Source: Oceanipulchritudo coccoides (GTDB lineage Bacteria; Verrucomicrobiota; Verrucomicrobiia; Opitutales; Oceanipulchritudinaceae). Taken from it: 64,000 nucleotides of DNA. Location of the stretch: assembly GCF_010500615.1 (NCBI RefSeq), contig NZ_JAAGNX010000003.1, positions 124,001-188,000 on the forward strand, in the 5' to 3' direction. Positions 8,968 to 17,988 of the stretch are shown piece after piece (the first letter of the stretch is position 1; the number at the start of each line of letters is the position of its first letter). Both the position numbers and the translations under genes were made by a program. The notes beneath the pieces were generated by a model. The model worked only from the letters and a program-made list of their open reading frames with translations, was not told the origin of the DNA and did not search any database.

Positions 8968-10421
8968 TACTCTCCCTGCGCAAGCGAGTATCCGCGTTCT
9001 CCGTTGAAGGTATACAGGTGTTCGGTCTTGATAAAATCAAAGCCGGCGTTGGCCACGCGAAGCATCAGACTGGAGATCTGGCTATGGGTGCAGGTGCCGT
9101 CTTCCGCGGTTCCGACAAAGCGGCAACGCCAGTGGTCGGTACAGAAGGTTTCCTCAAGCCCGTCTGGATACACTTTCACCCCACGGTTGGTGATCAGCTT
9201 CAGAAGCAGTCCGTCGCCGCTGAGCTTGGCAAGGCTGTCGCCGATGACATTAGGATCACGGTCGGCTTCCTCCCAATCAATGAAGACATCGATCCCAACG
9301 AGTTTCTTTTCCTTCGGGGGATGATCCGGCAACTCGATATGGATTCCCTGATTCGTAAAAGAGGCTGGCTTGAAGGTTTCAGGCATCTGGCCAAGTCGCT
9401 CGATGACCGCGTCGGCGAAAGCCTGGGTCCCGACCTTCTTCTTGGAAGTCTCTTCCTTGTAGATATCGACGGTGTGAATGCCGTCTTCAAGGGTCTTTAA
9501 CCAGGCATTGCGAATCTTCATTGCCACATCCCCTTGGTCGAGATGGACAAGCATCATGGTGGCGGCATTCAGTAGGCCCGAGGGGTTCGCGATATCCTTT
9601 CCGGCAATATCCGGGGCGGACCCATGCACGGCCTCGAACATGGCTGCATCAAATCCGATATTGGCGGAACCGGCCAGACCGACGGAACCCGCGACGAGGG
9701 CGGCAATGTCACTCACAATGTCACCGTAGAGGTTGAGCGTGACAATCACGTCAAGATCTTCCGGATGGGCAGCCACAAGGGCGGCCCCGATATCGATGAT
9801 CCGGTGCTCGGTCTCGATGTCCGCGTACTGGGGCTCTTTACAAATTTCCTCAAAGACGCGCTGAAAGAGCCCATCGGTGTGCTTCATGATGTTGGACTTC
9901 GTCAGGCAGGTCACCTTCCGGCGGCCATAGGCACGGGCATATTCCATGGCATAGCGGCAGATCGCCTCACAACCCGGCCGACTTACGAGCTTGAGGGTCT
10001 GCACCACTTCATCCGTCTGCTGGTGCTCAATTCCCGCGTAAAGATCCTCCTCATTCTCGCGGATGATGACCATGTCGATCTTCGGAAAATTGGTAGTCAC
10101 GTACGGTGCGTAGGCATTACAGGGACGCACATTGGAAAAGAGGCGCAGGCTCTTCCGGATAGTCACATTCAGGCTTTTGTAGCCTGAACCGAGCGGCGTC
10201 GTGATGGGAGCCTTCAGGAAAACCCGGTTTTTCAGCAAGGTCTTCCAGTCGGACGGGCTGATCCCGGAAGTCTGGCCGGAAAGGTACTGCTTTTCGCCAA
10301 TCTCGATTTCCTCGTACGAAAGGCGTGCGCCGGCGGCTTCAAGCACCTTCAAGGTGGCTTCCATGATTTCCGGGCCAATTCCATCGCCCCGGGCAACTGT
10401 AATACAGGTTTTTTCGCTCAT
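8967..10421 (-). CDS. icd: Isocitrate dehydrogenase, long Thermus-type
   Basis: A 484-residue beta-decarboxylating dehydrogenase of the TCA cycle. The catalytic isocitrate-binding Ser, Asn and Arg residues are seen in SLNVTIRKSLRLFSNVRP (near 85-103). The cofactor and metal site is seen in VTLNLYGDIVSDIAA and the loop EAVHGSAPDIAGKDIANP. The protein carries an extra C-terminal domain of about 130 residues, as in Thermus-type enzymes near 490 aa. ATG 10,421 (MSEKTCITVARGDG) is favoured over the GTG eight codons upstream. NAD versus NADP preference cannot be decided by eye. Confidence 0.88.
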   Translation of the reverse strand: MSEKTCITVARGDGIGPEIMEATLKVLEAAGARLSYEEIEIGEKQYLSGQTSGISPSDWKTLLKNRVFLKAPITTPLGSGYKSLNVTIRKSLRLFSNVRPCNAYAPYVTTNFPKIDMVIIRENEEDLYAGIEHQQTDEVVQTLKLVSRPGCEAICRYAMEYARAYGRRKVTCLTKSNIMKHTDGLFQRVFEEICKEPQYADIETEHRIIDIGAALVAAHPEDLDVIVTLNLYGDIVSDIAALVAGSVGLAGSANIGFDAAMFEAVHGSAPDIAGKDIANPSGLLNAATMMLVHLDQGDVAMKIRNAWLKTLEDGIHTVDIYKEETSKKKVGTQAFADAVIERLGQMPETFKPASFTNQGIHIELPDHPPKEKKLVGIDVFIDWEEADRDPNVIGDSLAKLSGDGLLLKLITNRGVKVYPDGLEETFCTDHWRCRFVGTAEDGTCTHSQISSLMLRVANAGFDFIKTEHLYTFNGERGYSLAQGE

Positions 10422-10541
10422 AATAATTGATAAACTCACTTTCACGAAAGCGAGTCTCAGTCAAAAGGCAACCGATGACATGCGCTTTTTGCCAATCATC
10501 CGGTAAATTAACCTTGCGAGGGGAAAAGGGGCTCCTTTCCT

Positions 10542-11612
10542 GTGGGAAGGATGTCTCAACTCTCTACAATAACGCAACACCTGCGCGATGGTCTGGACTT
10601 GAATGAGGCCGACTGTGCTGCCGCGGCGCAGGCCCTCACGGAATCAGGCGTCGAACCAGCCGGCAAGAAGGCCTTTCTTGATGCGCTCCATGCAAAGGGG
10701 GAATCCGTGGAGGAGGTGACCACCTTCGCCAAGGTCTTCCGCAAACTGGCCAAAGATCCGCAGTTGTCGGATATTGCCCCGGAGGCCATCGACATTGTCG
10801 GAACCGGCGGTAGCGGCTCGAGAGGCTATAACATCTCCTCGGTGACAGCGTTTATCGTGGCTGCCTCGGGGTCAAAGGTCCTCAAGCACGGGAACCGGGC
10901 CATCACTTCGCAGAGCGGCTCAGCGGACTTTCTTTCGGCGTGGGGAATCCGCATGGATACCGAACCCGAACTTTTGAGGAATGCCATCGAGGAATTGAAT
11001 TTCTGCTTTTTCTTCGCACCGGCCTTTCATCCGGCCTTCAAGGAGATCATGCCGGTCCGAAAAGAAATGGCAGCCGAGGGGAAGCGCTCAATTTTCAATA
11101 TTCTTGGCCCCCTCATCAATCCGGCCAAGCCGGCTTACCAGCTGCTTGGTGTATTTTCGCCATCATGGGTTCAGCCACTGGCCCAAGCCTTGCACAATCT
11201 CGGCCTGAAGCGCGGCTTGACGGTTTGCTGCCAGTTGCCCGGAGGGCTCAATATGGATGAATTTACCACAGCCGGGGATAATCTTATCTCCGGGTTTGGG
11301 TCGCTGGAATCCCTGCAGGACAGCTGGAATGCCTCCAGCCTCGGATTACCACCGACTGGCATGGACCAACTCCGCGGCGGCACAGCCATCGAGAACAAGG
11401 CCATTCTTGAGGACATCCTCGAGGGAGGTGGCCGATCCGGGCTGGTCGACACCTTGGTGCTGAATGCGGCGGCAGCCTTTCTGATTCTGGAAAAAGTGGA
11501 TTCACTCGCTGAAGGACAGTCCCTCGCAAGGGAAATCCTGCTCGGAGGTGCCCTGCGCTCATGGCTGGACAGGGCACAAGCCTTCTACAAGGCGACCAAT
11601 CCGGCAGAATGA
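10542..11612 (+). CDS. trpD: Anthranilate phosphoribosyltransferase
   Basis: A 356-residue TrpD, which couples anthranilate to PRPP in tryptophan synthesis. The PRPP-binding loop IVGTGGSGSRGYNIS (near 85), KHGNRAITSQSGSADFL (near 110) and FNILGPLINPA (near 185) are diagnostic. GTG 10,542 is used, with an AAAAGGGG element about ten bases upstream. The in-frame ATG 10,551 is a possible alternative but would leave a purine-rich stretch with no spacing. It overlaps glmM by four bases, and no other trp genes are nearby. It is divergent from icd across about 120 bp that must hold both promoters. Confidence 0.92.
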   Translation: MGRMSQLSTITQHLRDGLDLNEADCAAAAQALTESGVEPAGKKAFLDALHAKGESVEEVTTFAKVFRKLAKDPQLSDIAPEAIDIVGTGGSGSRGYNISSVTAFIVAASGSKVLKHGNRAITSQSGSADFLSAWGIRMDTEPELLRNAIEELNFCFFFAPAFHPAFKEIMPVRKEMAAEGKRSIFNILGPLINPAKPAYQLLGVFSPSWVQPLAQALHNLGLKRGLTVCCQLPGGLNMDEFTTAGDNLISGFGSLESLQDSWNASSLGLPPTGMDQLRGGTAIENKAILEDILEGGGRSGLVDTLVLNAAAAFLILEKVDSLAEGQSLAREILLGGALRSWLDRAQAFYKATNPAE

Positions 11613-12973
11613 AGTATTTTGGCACAGATGGCATTCGTGACCGGGTAACCGGTCCGCTGCTGGACCAGAAGTTTGTCTTCCGGTTGGGGCGGGCGGTCGG
11701 ACGCTGGATGCGCCAATCCCCTGCTTCAGCCTCCTACCATGTTGCCATTGGCCGGGATACCCGTTCCTCGGGCGGATACCTGTTTCTTTCACTGGCGCGA
11801 GGGCTGGATGCCGAAAAAATCAAGATATTTGATGCGGGTGTGTGCCCGACTCCGGCCGTGGCCACAACGGTCCGCGACCTCAACTTGAATATGGGGATTG
11901 TCATCACAGCCTCACACAATCCCGCCACCGACAACGGGATCAAGCTGTTCGGGCCATCAGGATTTAAGCTGCGCGAAGAACAGGAGGAGGAAATTGAGGC
12001 CATTCTGGATTCAATCCCTGAAGCCAGCAGTGAGGATTTTGAATTCACGCCCGCAGTGCGCTATTACGAGGCTCGCAGGCATTACCTCGACCATTACGAG
12101 GACATCCTCCCAGACGGCGCCCTGATGGGGATCCGGATTGTCCTGGACTGTTCGAACGGGGCCACTTACCGGACTTCGGGCGAGTTGCTGGGGCGTTTCG
12201 GGGCGCAGGTCATTCCTTTTGGGTGTGAACCGACGGGTGATAATATCAATGCCGATGTTGGAAGCGAGAATCCGCAGGTGATCAGCAAGGCCACCGTCGA
12301 GCTGAATGCCCATCTGGGGATTTCCCACGATGGTGATGGTGACCGGGTGATCCTCTGTGATCATCTGGGCCGGGTAATCGACGGGGATGCGGTCCTTGCC
12401 ATTCTTGGAAATGGATGGGCGGCCCGCAATGAATTGCCCGGAATGGCTGTTGTCGCCACAATCATGAGTAATCTCGGGCTGGACAAATGCCTGGCGGATG
12501 CCGGCGTCCGGCTTGAGCGGGTTGGCGTAGGTGACCGGCAGGTCTTTTACGCGATGCAGAAGGCGGGCTACGTCCTCGGCGGCGAAGCCAGCGGCCACTT
12601 TATTGCCATGAATCACTTGCCCACCGGAGACGGCTTGCTGGCAGCATTGCTGGTCCTACGGGAAATGATGAAGAGCGAGAAGACACTGGCCGATCTGGCC
12701 TCCATTTTCAGCCCGTTCCCACAATTGAAGAAAAACCTGAACGTGAAGCAGAAGCTACCGCTCGAGGAGCAAACCGCATTGCAGAACGCCCTCAACTCGC
12801 TCAATGGACGGCTCGGCCAGCGTGGGCGCATCCTGTTGCGCTACTCCGGGACAGAACCGAAGATCCGGTTACTGGCCGAGGCGGAAGATCCGGACCTTGC
12901 CACGAATACCATGGAGGAGCTTGAATCACTCGTTCACACACATCTTCCCGTCACTCAATCCACCCCCTTATGA
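11609..12973 (+). CDS. glmM: Phosphoglucosamine mutase
   Basis: A 454-residue phosphohexomutase that makes glucosamine-1-phosphate for peptidoglycan and LPS precursors. Seen motifs are MKYFGTDGIRD at the start, the phosphoserine loop TASHNP near residue 100, the metal loop DGDGDR near 245, the sugar-binding GEASGHF near 330 and the phosphate-binding RYSGTEPKIR near the C-terminus. The true start is ATG 11,609, overlapping the trpD stop as ATGA; the longer frame begins inside trpD. It in turn overlaps the next gene by four bases, so trpD, glmM and the phosphatase gene form one operon. Confidence 0.94.
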   Translation: MKYFGTDGIRDRVTGPLLDQKFVFRLGRAVGRWMRQSPASASYHVAIGRDTRSSGGYLFLSLARGLDAEKIKIFDAGVCPTPAVATTVRDLNLNMGIVITASHNPATDNGIKLFGPSGFKLREEQEEEIEAILDSIPEASSEDFEFTPAVRYYEARRHYLDHYEDILPDGALMGIRIVLDCSNGATYRTSGELLGRFGAQVIPFGCEPTGDNINADVGSENPQVISKATVELNAHLGISHDGDGDRVILCDHLGRVIDGDAVLAILGNGWAARNELPGMAVVATIMSNLGLDKCLADAGVRLERVGVGDRQVFYAMQKAGYVLGGEASGHFIAMNHLPTGDGLLAALLVLREMMKSEKTLADLASIFSPFPQLKKNLNVKQKLPLEEQTALQNALNSLNGRLGQRGRILLRYSGTEPKIRLLAEAEDPDLATNTMEELESLVHTHLPVTQSTPL

Positions 12974-13737
12974 AGGACGAAAAAGCCATCATCCCCTTCC
13001 TGAAATTACTCGCCGAGGAAAGCGCCAAAGTGATCAATCCGCTCTTTGCAAACCCCGGTTTGAAAGTTGAGCTCAAGGATGACGATACACCGGTCACTTA
13101 CGCCGACAAGAAGGCCGAGGAAGTCATGCGCGAACGGATTGCCCGGGAGTTTCCGGATCATGGGATTATCGGGGAGGAATTCGGATCGGATAATGCCGAT
13201 GCGGAATACACTTGGATTCTCGATCCAATTGACGGCACCCGTTCCTTCGCCGCCGGCTCACCCCACTTTGGCACCTTGATCTGCCTGCAGAAAAACAATC
13301 TTCCTATCTGGGGTGCCATTCATCTTCCGGCGATCGGGCAGCTCTTCATTGGCGACAACGAGATATGCCTGCGTAATGATCATCCCACTACACTTCGCGA
13401 ACCACCGCCCCTTAAGGATTGCTTTCTCCTCACAACCGACCCCAAGGCTCCGGAAGTTCATCAGGACGGCACCGGATGGAAGGCCCTTCTTGAGGCGACT
13501 GGACAATATCGCAGCTGGGGCGATTGCTTCGGATATACCCTGCTCGCCTCAGGCGGTGTGGATATCATGACGGATCCCATTCTCAATTTGTGGGACCTTG
13601 CCGCCTTGATTCCCGTCCTCAGGGGAGCCGGCGCCATTACTACAAGCTGGAAGGGCGATGATCCGTTCAAGGCGGAGAGCCTTGTCGCCTGCCATCCAAA
13701 GATTCATGCGGACGTGATTCGCCTCTTGAATCCGTAA
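12970..13737 (+). CDS. hisN: Inositol-monophosphatase-like histidinol-phosphatase
   Basis: A 255-residue IMPase-superfamily phosphatase. The Li-sensitive phosphatase metal ligands are seen in DDTPVTYADKKAEE (near 35), GEEFG (near 65), DPIDGTRSF (near 84) and the C-terminal WDLAALIPVLRGAGG-like block. The way the first motif is written and the F/T/S residues after DPIDGT resemble HisN-type histidinol phosphatases, and trpD in the same operon fits amino-acid biosynthesis. Other IMPase substrates remain possible, so the symbol is tentative. Start overlaps glmM by four bases. Confidence 0.75.
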   Translation: MKDEKAIIPFLKLLAEESAKVINPLFANPGLKVELKDDDTPVTYADKKAEEVMRERIAREFPDHGIIGEEFGSDNADAEYTWILDPIDGTRSFAAGSPHFGTLICLQKNNLPIWGAIHLPAIGQLFIGDNEICLRNDHPTTLREPPPLKDCFLLTTDPKAPEVHQDGTGWKALLEATGQYRSWGDCFGYTLLASGGVDIMTDPILNLWDLAALIPVLRGAGAITTSWKGDDPFKAESLVACHPKIHADVIRLLNP

Positions 13738-13752
13738 GGGGGATTATCAGCC

Positions 13753-13895
13753 CCAGGCATCCGTCCCCGCGTTGCGGGTTCGTCAGCCTGGGCTATTGAT
13801 TCCGGCCCGTTGGGCCATTTCTAGATCTGGCCGCCCGAAGGGCTGGCATATCTAGCCCAGGTTGAGGGTTCCGCAACGCGGGACCCGATGCCTGG
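13753..13895. repeat. Foldback repeat cluster beside the 39-bp array
   Basis: Downstream of the hisN-like gene the DNA is non-coding and palindromic. A CCCAGGCATCC..GCGTTGCGGG stretch at about 13,753-13,780 is a degenerate inverse copy of the sequence at about 13,870-13,894. Between them sit GGCCC-GTT-GGGCC (13,804-13,816) and a hairpin bounded by CTAGAT (13,821) and ATCTAG (13,850). With the tandem array it fills the 364-bp gap between the hisN-like gene and the convergent LbH gene. It may act as a bidirectional terminator, but no T-tract is obvious. Confidence 0.7.
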
Positions 13896-13901
13896 GTTGA
13901 A

Positions 13902-14096
13902 GATGATTCGACGAACGCGGGACCCGATGCCTGGGTTGATGATGATTCGACGAACGCGGGACCCGATGCCTGGGTTGATGATGATTCGACGAGCGCGAGA
14001 CCCGATGCCTGGGTTGATGATGATTCGACGAACGCGGGACCCGATGCCTGGGTTGATGATGATTCGACGAACGCGGGACCCGATGCCTGGGTTGTT
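13902..14096. repeat. 39-bp tandem repeat array, five copies
   Basis: Five consecutive units begin at 13,902, 13,941, 13,980, 14,019 and 14,058. Each is 39 bp and reads GATGATTCGACGAACGCGGG and then ACCCGATGCCTGGGTTGAT. A sixth, half-diverged unit precedes them at about 13,868-13,901. Units are nearly identical; copy three has two changes (GAGCGCGAGA) and the last ends GTT instead of GAT. Because 39 is a multiple of three, both strands stay open across the array, but the frames have no start context and no protein-like composition, so I treat it as non-coding. Confidence 0.95.
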
Positions 14097-14101
14097 TCGC
14101 C

Positions 14102-14785
14102 TCAGGCCTCCGGGCGTGGGAGGACGCGAAACCGGTTTTCCGGGAGGGCAATTTTCCCTGCCGGCAAATAGCCATTGAAGGGCATACTGATGACCGCTGC
14201 ATTTCGCCCGAGAATAGTTCCCGGTTGCAGGACGCTGTTGCATCCGGCTTCGGCCCCATCCCCCAAAAAAGCGCCCACTTTTCGCAAACCGGTTAAAAAA
14301 CGTTCCCGGTCAATCTTGATCACGACCTCATCACGTGCCAGGCGAAGGTTGGCGCAGATCGCCCCCGCACCGAGGTGGGCGCGGTTGCCGAGAATGCTGT
14401 CGCCCACGTAATTGTAGTGAGGCGTCTCGACCCGTTCCATCAGGAGGCAATTCTTAAACTCGCAGGCATTCCCAAGGACTGAACCAGCCCCGACAATGAC
14501 ATTTCCCCGAATGTAGGCTCCCGGACGGATTTCCACGCGTGGCCCAATCCAGGCAGGCCCTTTGATTGTGCAATACGCCGGCAGGGATACGCTGGGATCG
14601 ATGTAGACCGGTCCGCTTATATCCACACCGGACGGGATATCGTCGCGTCCTTCGACCGCTTCAAAATCAAAAGAGGCCAGCGCTTCCTGGATTTTTGGGA
14701 GCCATTCCCACGGATGCGCATCGAGATTGAAAAACTCCGAAAACGGGAGGCCGTCGGGCCAATCAAAAAGCTCTTGTGCCTTCAT
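14102..14785 (-). CDS. Left-handed beta-helix protein, GlmU C-domain-like
   Basis: A 227-residue protein with an N-terminal helical part (about 1-55) and then a hexapeptide-repeat beta helix, visible in GPVYIDPSVSLPAYCTIKG, GPRVEIRPGAYIRGNVIVG and GDGAEAGCNSVLQPGTILG. This resembles the acetyltransferase half of GlmU and related UDP-GlcNAc pyrophosphorylase-associated proteins. The LRLARDEVVIKID segment corresponds to the loop before the last coils. No uridylyltransferase domain is present. An acyl- or nucleotidyltransferase-related role is inferred, with substrate unknown. The stop lies six bases past the tandem array. Confidence 0.7.
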   Translation of the reverse strand: MKAQELFDWPDGLPFSEFFNLDAHPWEWLPKIQEALASFDFEAVEGRDDIPSGVDISGPVYIDPSVSLPAYCTIKGPAWIGPRVEIRPGAYIRGNVIVGAGSVLGNACEFKNCLLMERVETPHYNYVGDSILGNRAHLGAGAICANLRLARDEVVIKIDRERFLTGLRKVGAFLGDGAEAGCNSVLQPGTILGRNAAVISMPFNGYLPAGKIALPENRFRVLPRPEA

Positions 14786-14818
14786 AGGGCGGAAGAATCA
14801 AGGATAGCCGGCTTTTGG

Positions 14819-15793
14819 TCAATGGCTTTCAGCCACTGGATAGTTCTTGCGCAACAAGATCTGCAGGTCCTCAAAGTCCTCCGGCAAGGGTGTGGAGATT
14901 CGCATGATTTCGTTCGTGACGGGATGGGTAAATTCAATCTCGGTGGCGTGCAGCATGACCCGCGGGATATCGAGGGCCTTCGCCGTGTCTGGAAGAAGCG
15001 CTGGACGAAACCCGTAGAGCGTATCACCCAGTATCGGATGTCCGAGCCATTTCATGTGGACACGGATCTGGTGAGTCCGGCCCGTATGGATCTGCAGGCG
15101 GACAAGCGCTGCCGCCTTGCCATATGCCTCGATCACGGAGTAATCCGTCAGGGCGCTCCTCCCGTCGGCACGACAGGTCATCCGGGTCCGATGGACAGCA
15201 TGGCGGCCAATCGGCTGATCAATGGATCCATTGGCTGCGCCAGGTACCCGCGCGACAAGGGCCGTGTAATATTTCTTCACTTGTCGCTCGGCAAACTGCT
15301 CGGCAAGTGGATGAAAGGCTTGCTCGGACTTTGCGACGAGCATTACTCCGCTGGTCTCCTTGTCGAGGCGGTGGACGATTCCGGGGCGTTCCGTCCCGCC
15401 AATTCCGTGCAGGGAGCCTTTACAGTGATGCAACAAGCCGTGCACAAGGGTATCGGATCCGGTTCCTGCACCGGGGTGGACAACCACACCGGCGCGCTTG
15501 TTAAGCACGAGAAGGTTCTCATCCTCGAAGAGCACATCAAGATCCATATCCACCGGAACCAGCTCAAGGGGCTGAATAGGCGGAAGGCTCACCTGCACGG
15601 CATCACCGGCACGGAGCTTGTCCTTCTGGCGAAGCACCCGGTCATCCATCCAGACGCGTCCATCCTGAAAAAGTTTCTGCCACCGGGACCGGCTCAGGTC
15701 GGGATGCAAATTTGCCAGCATCCTATCCGCCCGGGCCATCCTGACATCGTCAGGGACCGTGAGGGACAAATCCTCTTCCCTCCCGGCTTTCAT
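14819..15793 (-). CDS. RluA-family pseudouridine synthase
   Basis: A 324-residue enzyme with an N-terminal S4 RNA-binding domain (about 15-75, SRSRWQKLFQDGRVWMDDRV) and a pseudouridine synthase domain whose catalytic Asp lies in HRLDKETSGVMLVAKS (near 145). The C-terminal RTHQIRVHMKWLGHPILGD is typical of RluD and RluC. RluD is most likely given S4 plus length, but the target rRNA position cannot be proven from sequence. The start overlaps the stop of the deaminase gene by one base (TGATG). Confidence 0.9.
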   Translation of the reverse strand: MKAGREEDLSLTVPDDVRMARADRMLANLHPDLSRSRWQKLFQDGRVWMDDRVLRQKDKLRAGDAVQVSLPPIQPLELVPVDMDLDVLFEDENLLVLNKRAGVVVHPGAGTGSDTLVHGLLHHCKGSLHGIGGTERPGIVHRLDKETSGVMLVAKSEQAFHPLAEQFAERQVKKYYTALVARVPGAANGSIDQPIGRHAVHRTRMTCRADGRSALTDYSVIEAYGKAAALVRLQIHTGRTHQIRVHMKWLGHPILGDTLYGFRPALLPDTAKALDIPRVMLHATEIEFTHPVTNEIMRISTPLPEDFEDLQILLRKNYPVAESH

Positions 15794-16815
15794 CAGCTCT
15801 CGGAGGGGTTGGAAAACCGGGAGACAGTGGCGGCAATGGTATCGAGATGTCCGGTAAACTGCTCCTTGCTGCCGATCGCGTGACGGAACCCATTGGCTGC
15901 CAGCTCACCAAGCTCGGCATAGCTGAATCCGAGCTCGTTGTAGAGGGCGGTATACTCCTCACCAAGGGTGTTACCGAAGGAAATGGGATCATCCGTACTC
16001 AGGGTGCATGTCACACCTGCCTCGAAGAGCTCACGGATCGGATGATCCTGCATCCGCTCAACGACGGCGAGTTTGACATTGCTGATCGGGCACACGTCAA
16101 GAATCGCCCCGATATCCGCCAAGTGGCGCAAAAGCCGCGGTGAATCCACTGAGCGCACCCCGTGTTGGATGCGCCGGACACCAAGTTCCTCCACCACCTG
16201 CCAAACAAATTCCGGCCCGCAGAATTCACCGGCATGTGCCTTTGTCCGCTTGCCTGACTCGCGGGCACGCTTCCAGACGTCGGCAGTCCACGGCTCAAGG
16301 GGCACCGTCTCCGTTCCGTGCAGGTCCAGTCCATCAAGTGCCTCCCAACGCAGGCTGTCCTCAATAAAGGGGCGGCTCTTTTCGGTATAGCCATTGTGAT
16401 GAATCCCCATGAAGACCCGAACCGGAACGCCTGCCGGAGCTGCGGCCTTGATAGCCTTGGCCACGGCCTCCCCGTCGAGGCCGAGATACTCGATCATGCC
16501 CGAAGCAAAACTGGTCTCAATGTACTGGACGTTCTCCTCGGTGTGCAGGCGATTGAAGATCTTCTTCGCAGCCTCATAATAGCGCTCTGGTGAAGTGAAC
16601 CACGCAAAAGCCATGCTGAGCAGCTCCTCCTCAAACTCCGCGAAGGACGAGAACTTGTAGTGATCATCCCATGACTTCGGAGGATGGGTGAATCGCCCGG
16701 GATCGAGCTGATTCAAAAGGTCCCACGGCAAGGCACCCTCGATGTGCAGGTGCGTTTCCGTCTTTGGAAGGCTTGCCAGGAAGGCCTTTAATTCAGGATC
16801 GGGCTGGTGTGGCAT
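15793..16815 (-). CDS. Adenosine deaminase family enzyme
   Basis: A 340-residue TIM-barrel amidohydrolase. Zinc ligands are seen in ETHLHIEGAL (near 21-28), HAGEFCG (near 200) and STDDPISFGN (near 280), and the catalytic region in VRRIQHGVRS (near 225). This is the Add/adenine deaminase/aminodeoxyfutalosine deaminase clade, and the precise purine substrate cannot be assigned. No menaquinone (mqn) genes are adjacent to favour futalosine metabolism. It sits five bases downstream of the M29 aminopeptidase on the same strand and overlaps the pseudouridine synthase start, so the group is one transcript. Confidence 0.82.
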   Translation of the reverse strand: MPHQPDPELKAFLASLPKTETHLHIEGALPWDLLNQLDPGRFTHPPKSWDDHYKFSSFAEFEEELLSMAFAWFTSPERYYEAAKKIFNRLHTEENVQYIETSFASGMIEYLGLDGEAVAKAIKAAAPAGVPVRVFMGIHHNGYTEKSRPFIEDSLRWEALDGLDLHGTETVPLEPWTADVWKRARESGKRTKAHAGEFCGPEFVWQVVEELGVRRIQHGVRSVDSPRLLRHLADIGAILDVCPISNVKLAVVERMQDHPIRELFEAGVTCTLSTDDPISFGNTLGEEYTALYNELGFSYAELGELAANGFRHAIGSKEQFTGHLDTIAATVSRFSNPSES

Positions 16816-16820
16816 CCGTA

Positions 16821-17942
16821 TTAGTCAGCGAGGAGGTAATCCGGGTTAAGCTTGTGCAGGGACTTGGGAATGAAAATGCCGTTTTTCCGGATGAGCTTAC
16901 CGTCAAAGTACATCTCGCCTCCGCCGTATTCCTTGCGTTGGATGTGGACCATGTCCCAGTGAACCTGCGAACGGTTGCCGTTGTCAGCCACGCCTTCATA
17001 TGCCTGGCCCGGCGTGAAGTGGAAGCTTCCGGCAATCTTCTCATCAAACAAGGTATCCCGCATCGGTTCGCGAATGTGCGGATGGAACCCGATGGCAAAC
17101 TCGCCAATGTAACGCGCCCCGGGATCACTATCGAGGATGGCCTTCAGCTTCCGGTTTTGTCCGGCACAGCTCGCCTTGACGATTTTCCCTTTTTCAAATT
17201 CGAGGCGGACATTGTCAAACGAGATGCCTTGGTAGACCGAGGGAACGTTATAGGTGAGGACACCTTCCACGCTGTCACGCACCGGGGCAGTGAAGACTTC
17301 CCCGTCGGGGATGTTTCGCAATCCGGCGCACATCACAGCCTCAAGTCCGGCAATGGAGAAACTCAAGTCCGTGCCGGGTCCCTTGATTTGAACGCGGTCG
17401 GTCTTGTCCATCAGCTTCTTCAAGGCACGCTGACCGGGTAACATGCGTGAATAATCCATGCAACAGACACGGAAGTAAAAGTCCTCGAATGATTCCGTAC
17501 TGGACAGGGATTGCTGCGCCATTGCCGGGGTTGGCCAGCGAAGAACCACCCATTTGGTCTTCCGGACGCGCCAGTTCTGGACTTGTCGCATGGCCTTCAT
17601 GGCCTTTGCCATCCGGGAACTGGGCACATCAGAATTTTCGAAAATGTTATTGGCCCCGCGCAGGGCGATGTAGGCGTCGATTCCCTTCATGCGCTGCAGC
17701 TCGTGCTTTGCCTGGAAATCGATTTGCTCGTCCGTCACCTCCATCAGCATCTCGCGCGATACCCGGGCGTGATGCAACTGGACGTGCGGAATTCCCTTTT
17801 TTTCACGGACGGCGCGGACAAGTGCCACGACCATTTCGTCCGGTACGTCGAAAGCATCGATCAGGACACGCTCCCCTTTCTTTACGGAGACCGAGTAGCC
17901 AACAAGGTTTTTAGCCAATGTGTTATAACGTGGATCCATCAT
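16821..17942 (-). CDS. M29-family aminopeptidase
   Basis: A 373-residue metallo-aminopeptidase of the thermophilic AmpS/AmpT type. Identifying segments are [15 protein letters not shown] at the N-terminus, [19 protein letters not shown] mid-protein, and the metal-binding [24 protein letters not shown] and VHWDMVHI (Glu, His, His, Asp ligands). ATG 17,942 (MMDPRYNTL) is chosen because the longer frame would begin inside hisA. The protein is cytosolic with no signal peptide, and it probably serves peptide turnover. Confidence 0.88.
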   Translation of the reverse strand: MMDPRYNTLAKNLVGYSVSVKKGERVLIDAFDVPDEMVVALVRAVREKKGIPHVQLHHARVSREMLMEVTDEQIDFQAKHELQRMKGIDAYIALRGANNIFENSDVPSSRMAKAMKAMRQVQNWRVRKTKWVVLRWPTPAMAQQSLSSTESFEDFYFRVCCMDYSRMLPGQRALKKLMDKTDRVQIKGPGTDLSFSIAGLEAVMCAGLRNIPDGEVFTAPVRDSVEGVLTYNVPSVYQGISFDNVRLEFEKGKIVKASCAGQNRKLKAILDSDPGARYIGEFAIGFHPHIREPMRDTLFDEKIAGSFHFTPGQAYEGVADNGNRSQVHWDMVHIQRKEYGGGEMYFDGKLIRKNGIFIPKSLHKLNPDYLLAD

Positions 17943-17988
17943 ATGATGGAATCTGAGCCGCCTTTTAGTAATTGGCAAGTCCTGCCAG

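Noticed and set aside
13902-14096. Possible CRISPR array
   Set aside because: The units are contiguous with no unique spacers, and no cas genes are near.
13821-14259. Open frames of 135-140 codons on the minus strand and 96 codons on the plus strand across the tandem array
   Set aside because: They exist only because the 39-bp unit is a multiple of three and lacks stops; they have no start context, no domain and overlap the end of a real gene.
15793-16815. Aminodeoxyfutalosine deaminase of the futalosine menaquinone pathway
   Set aside because: The amidohydrolase motifs alone cannot separate it from adenosine or adenine deaminase, and no mqn genes are adjacent.
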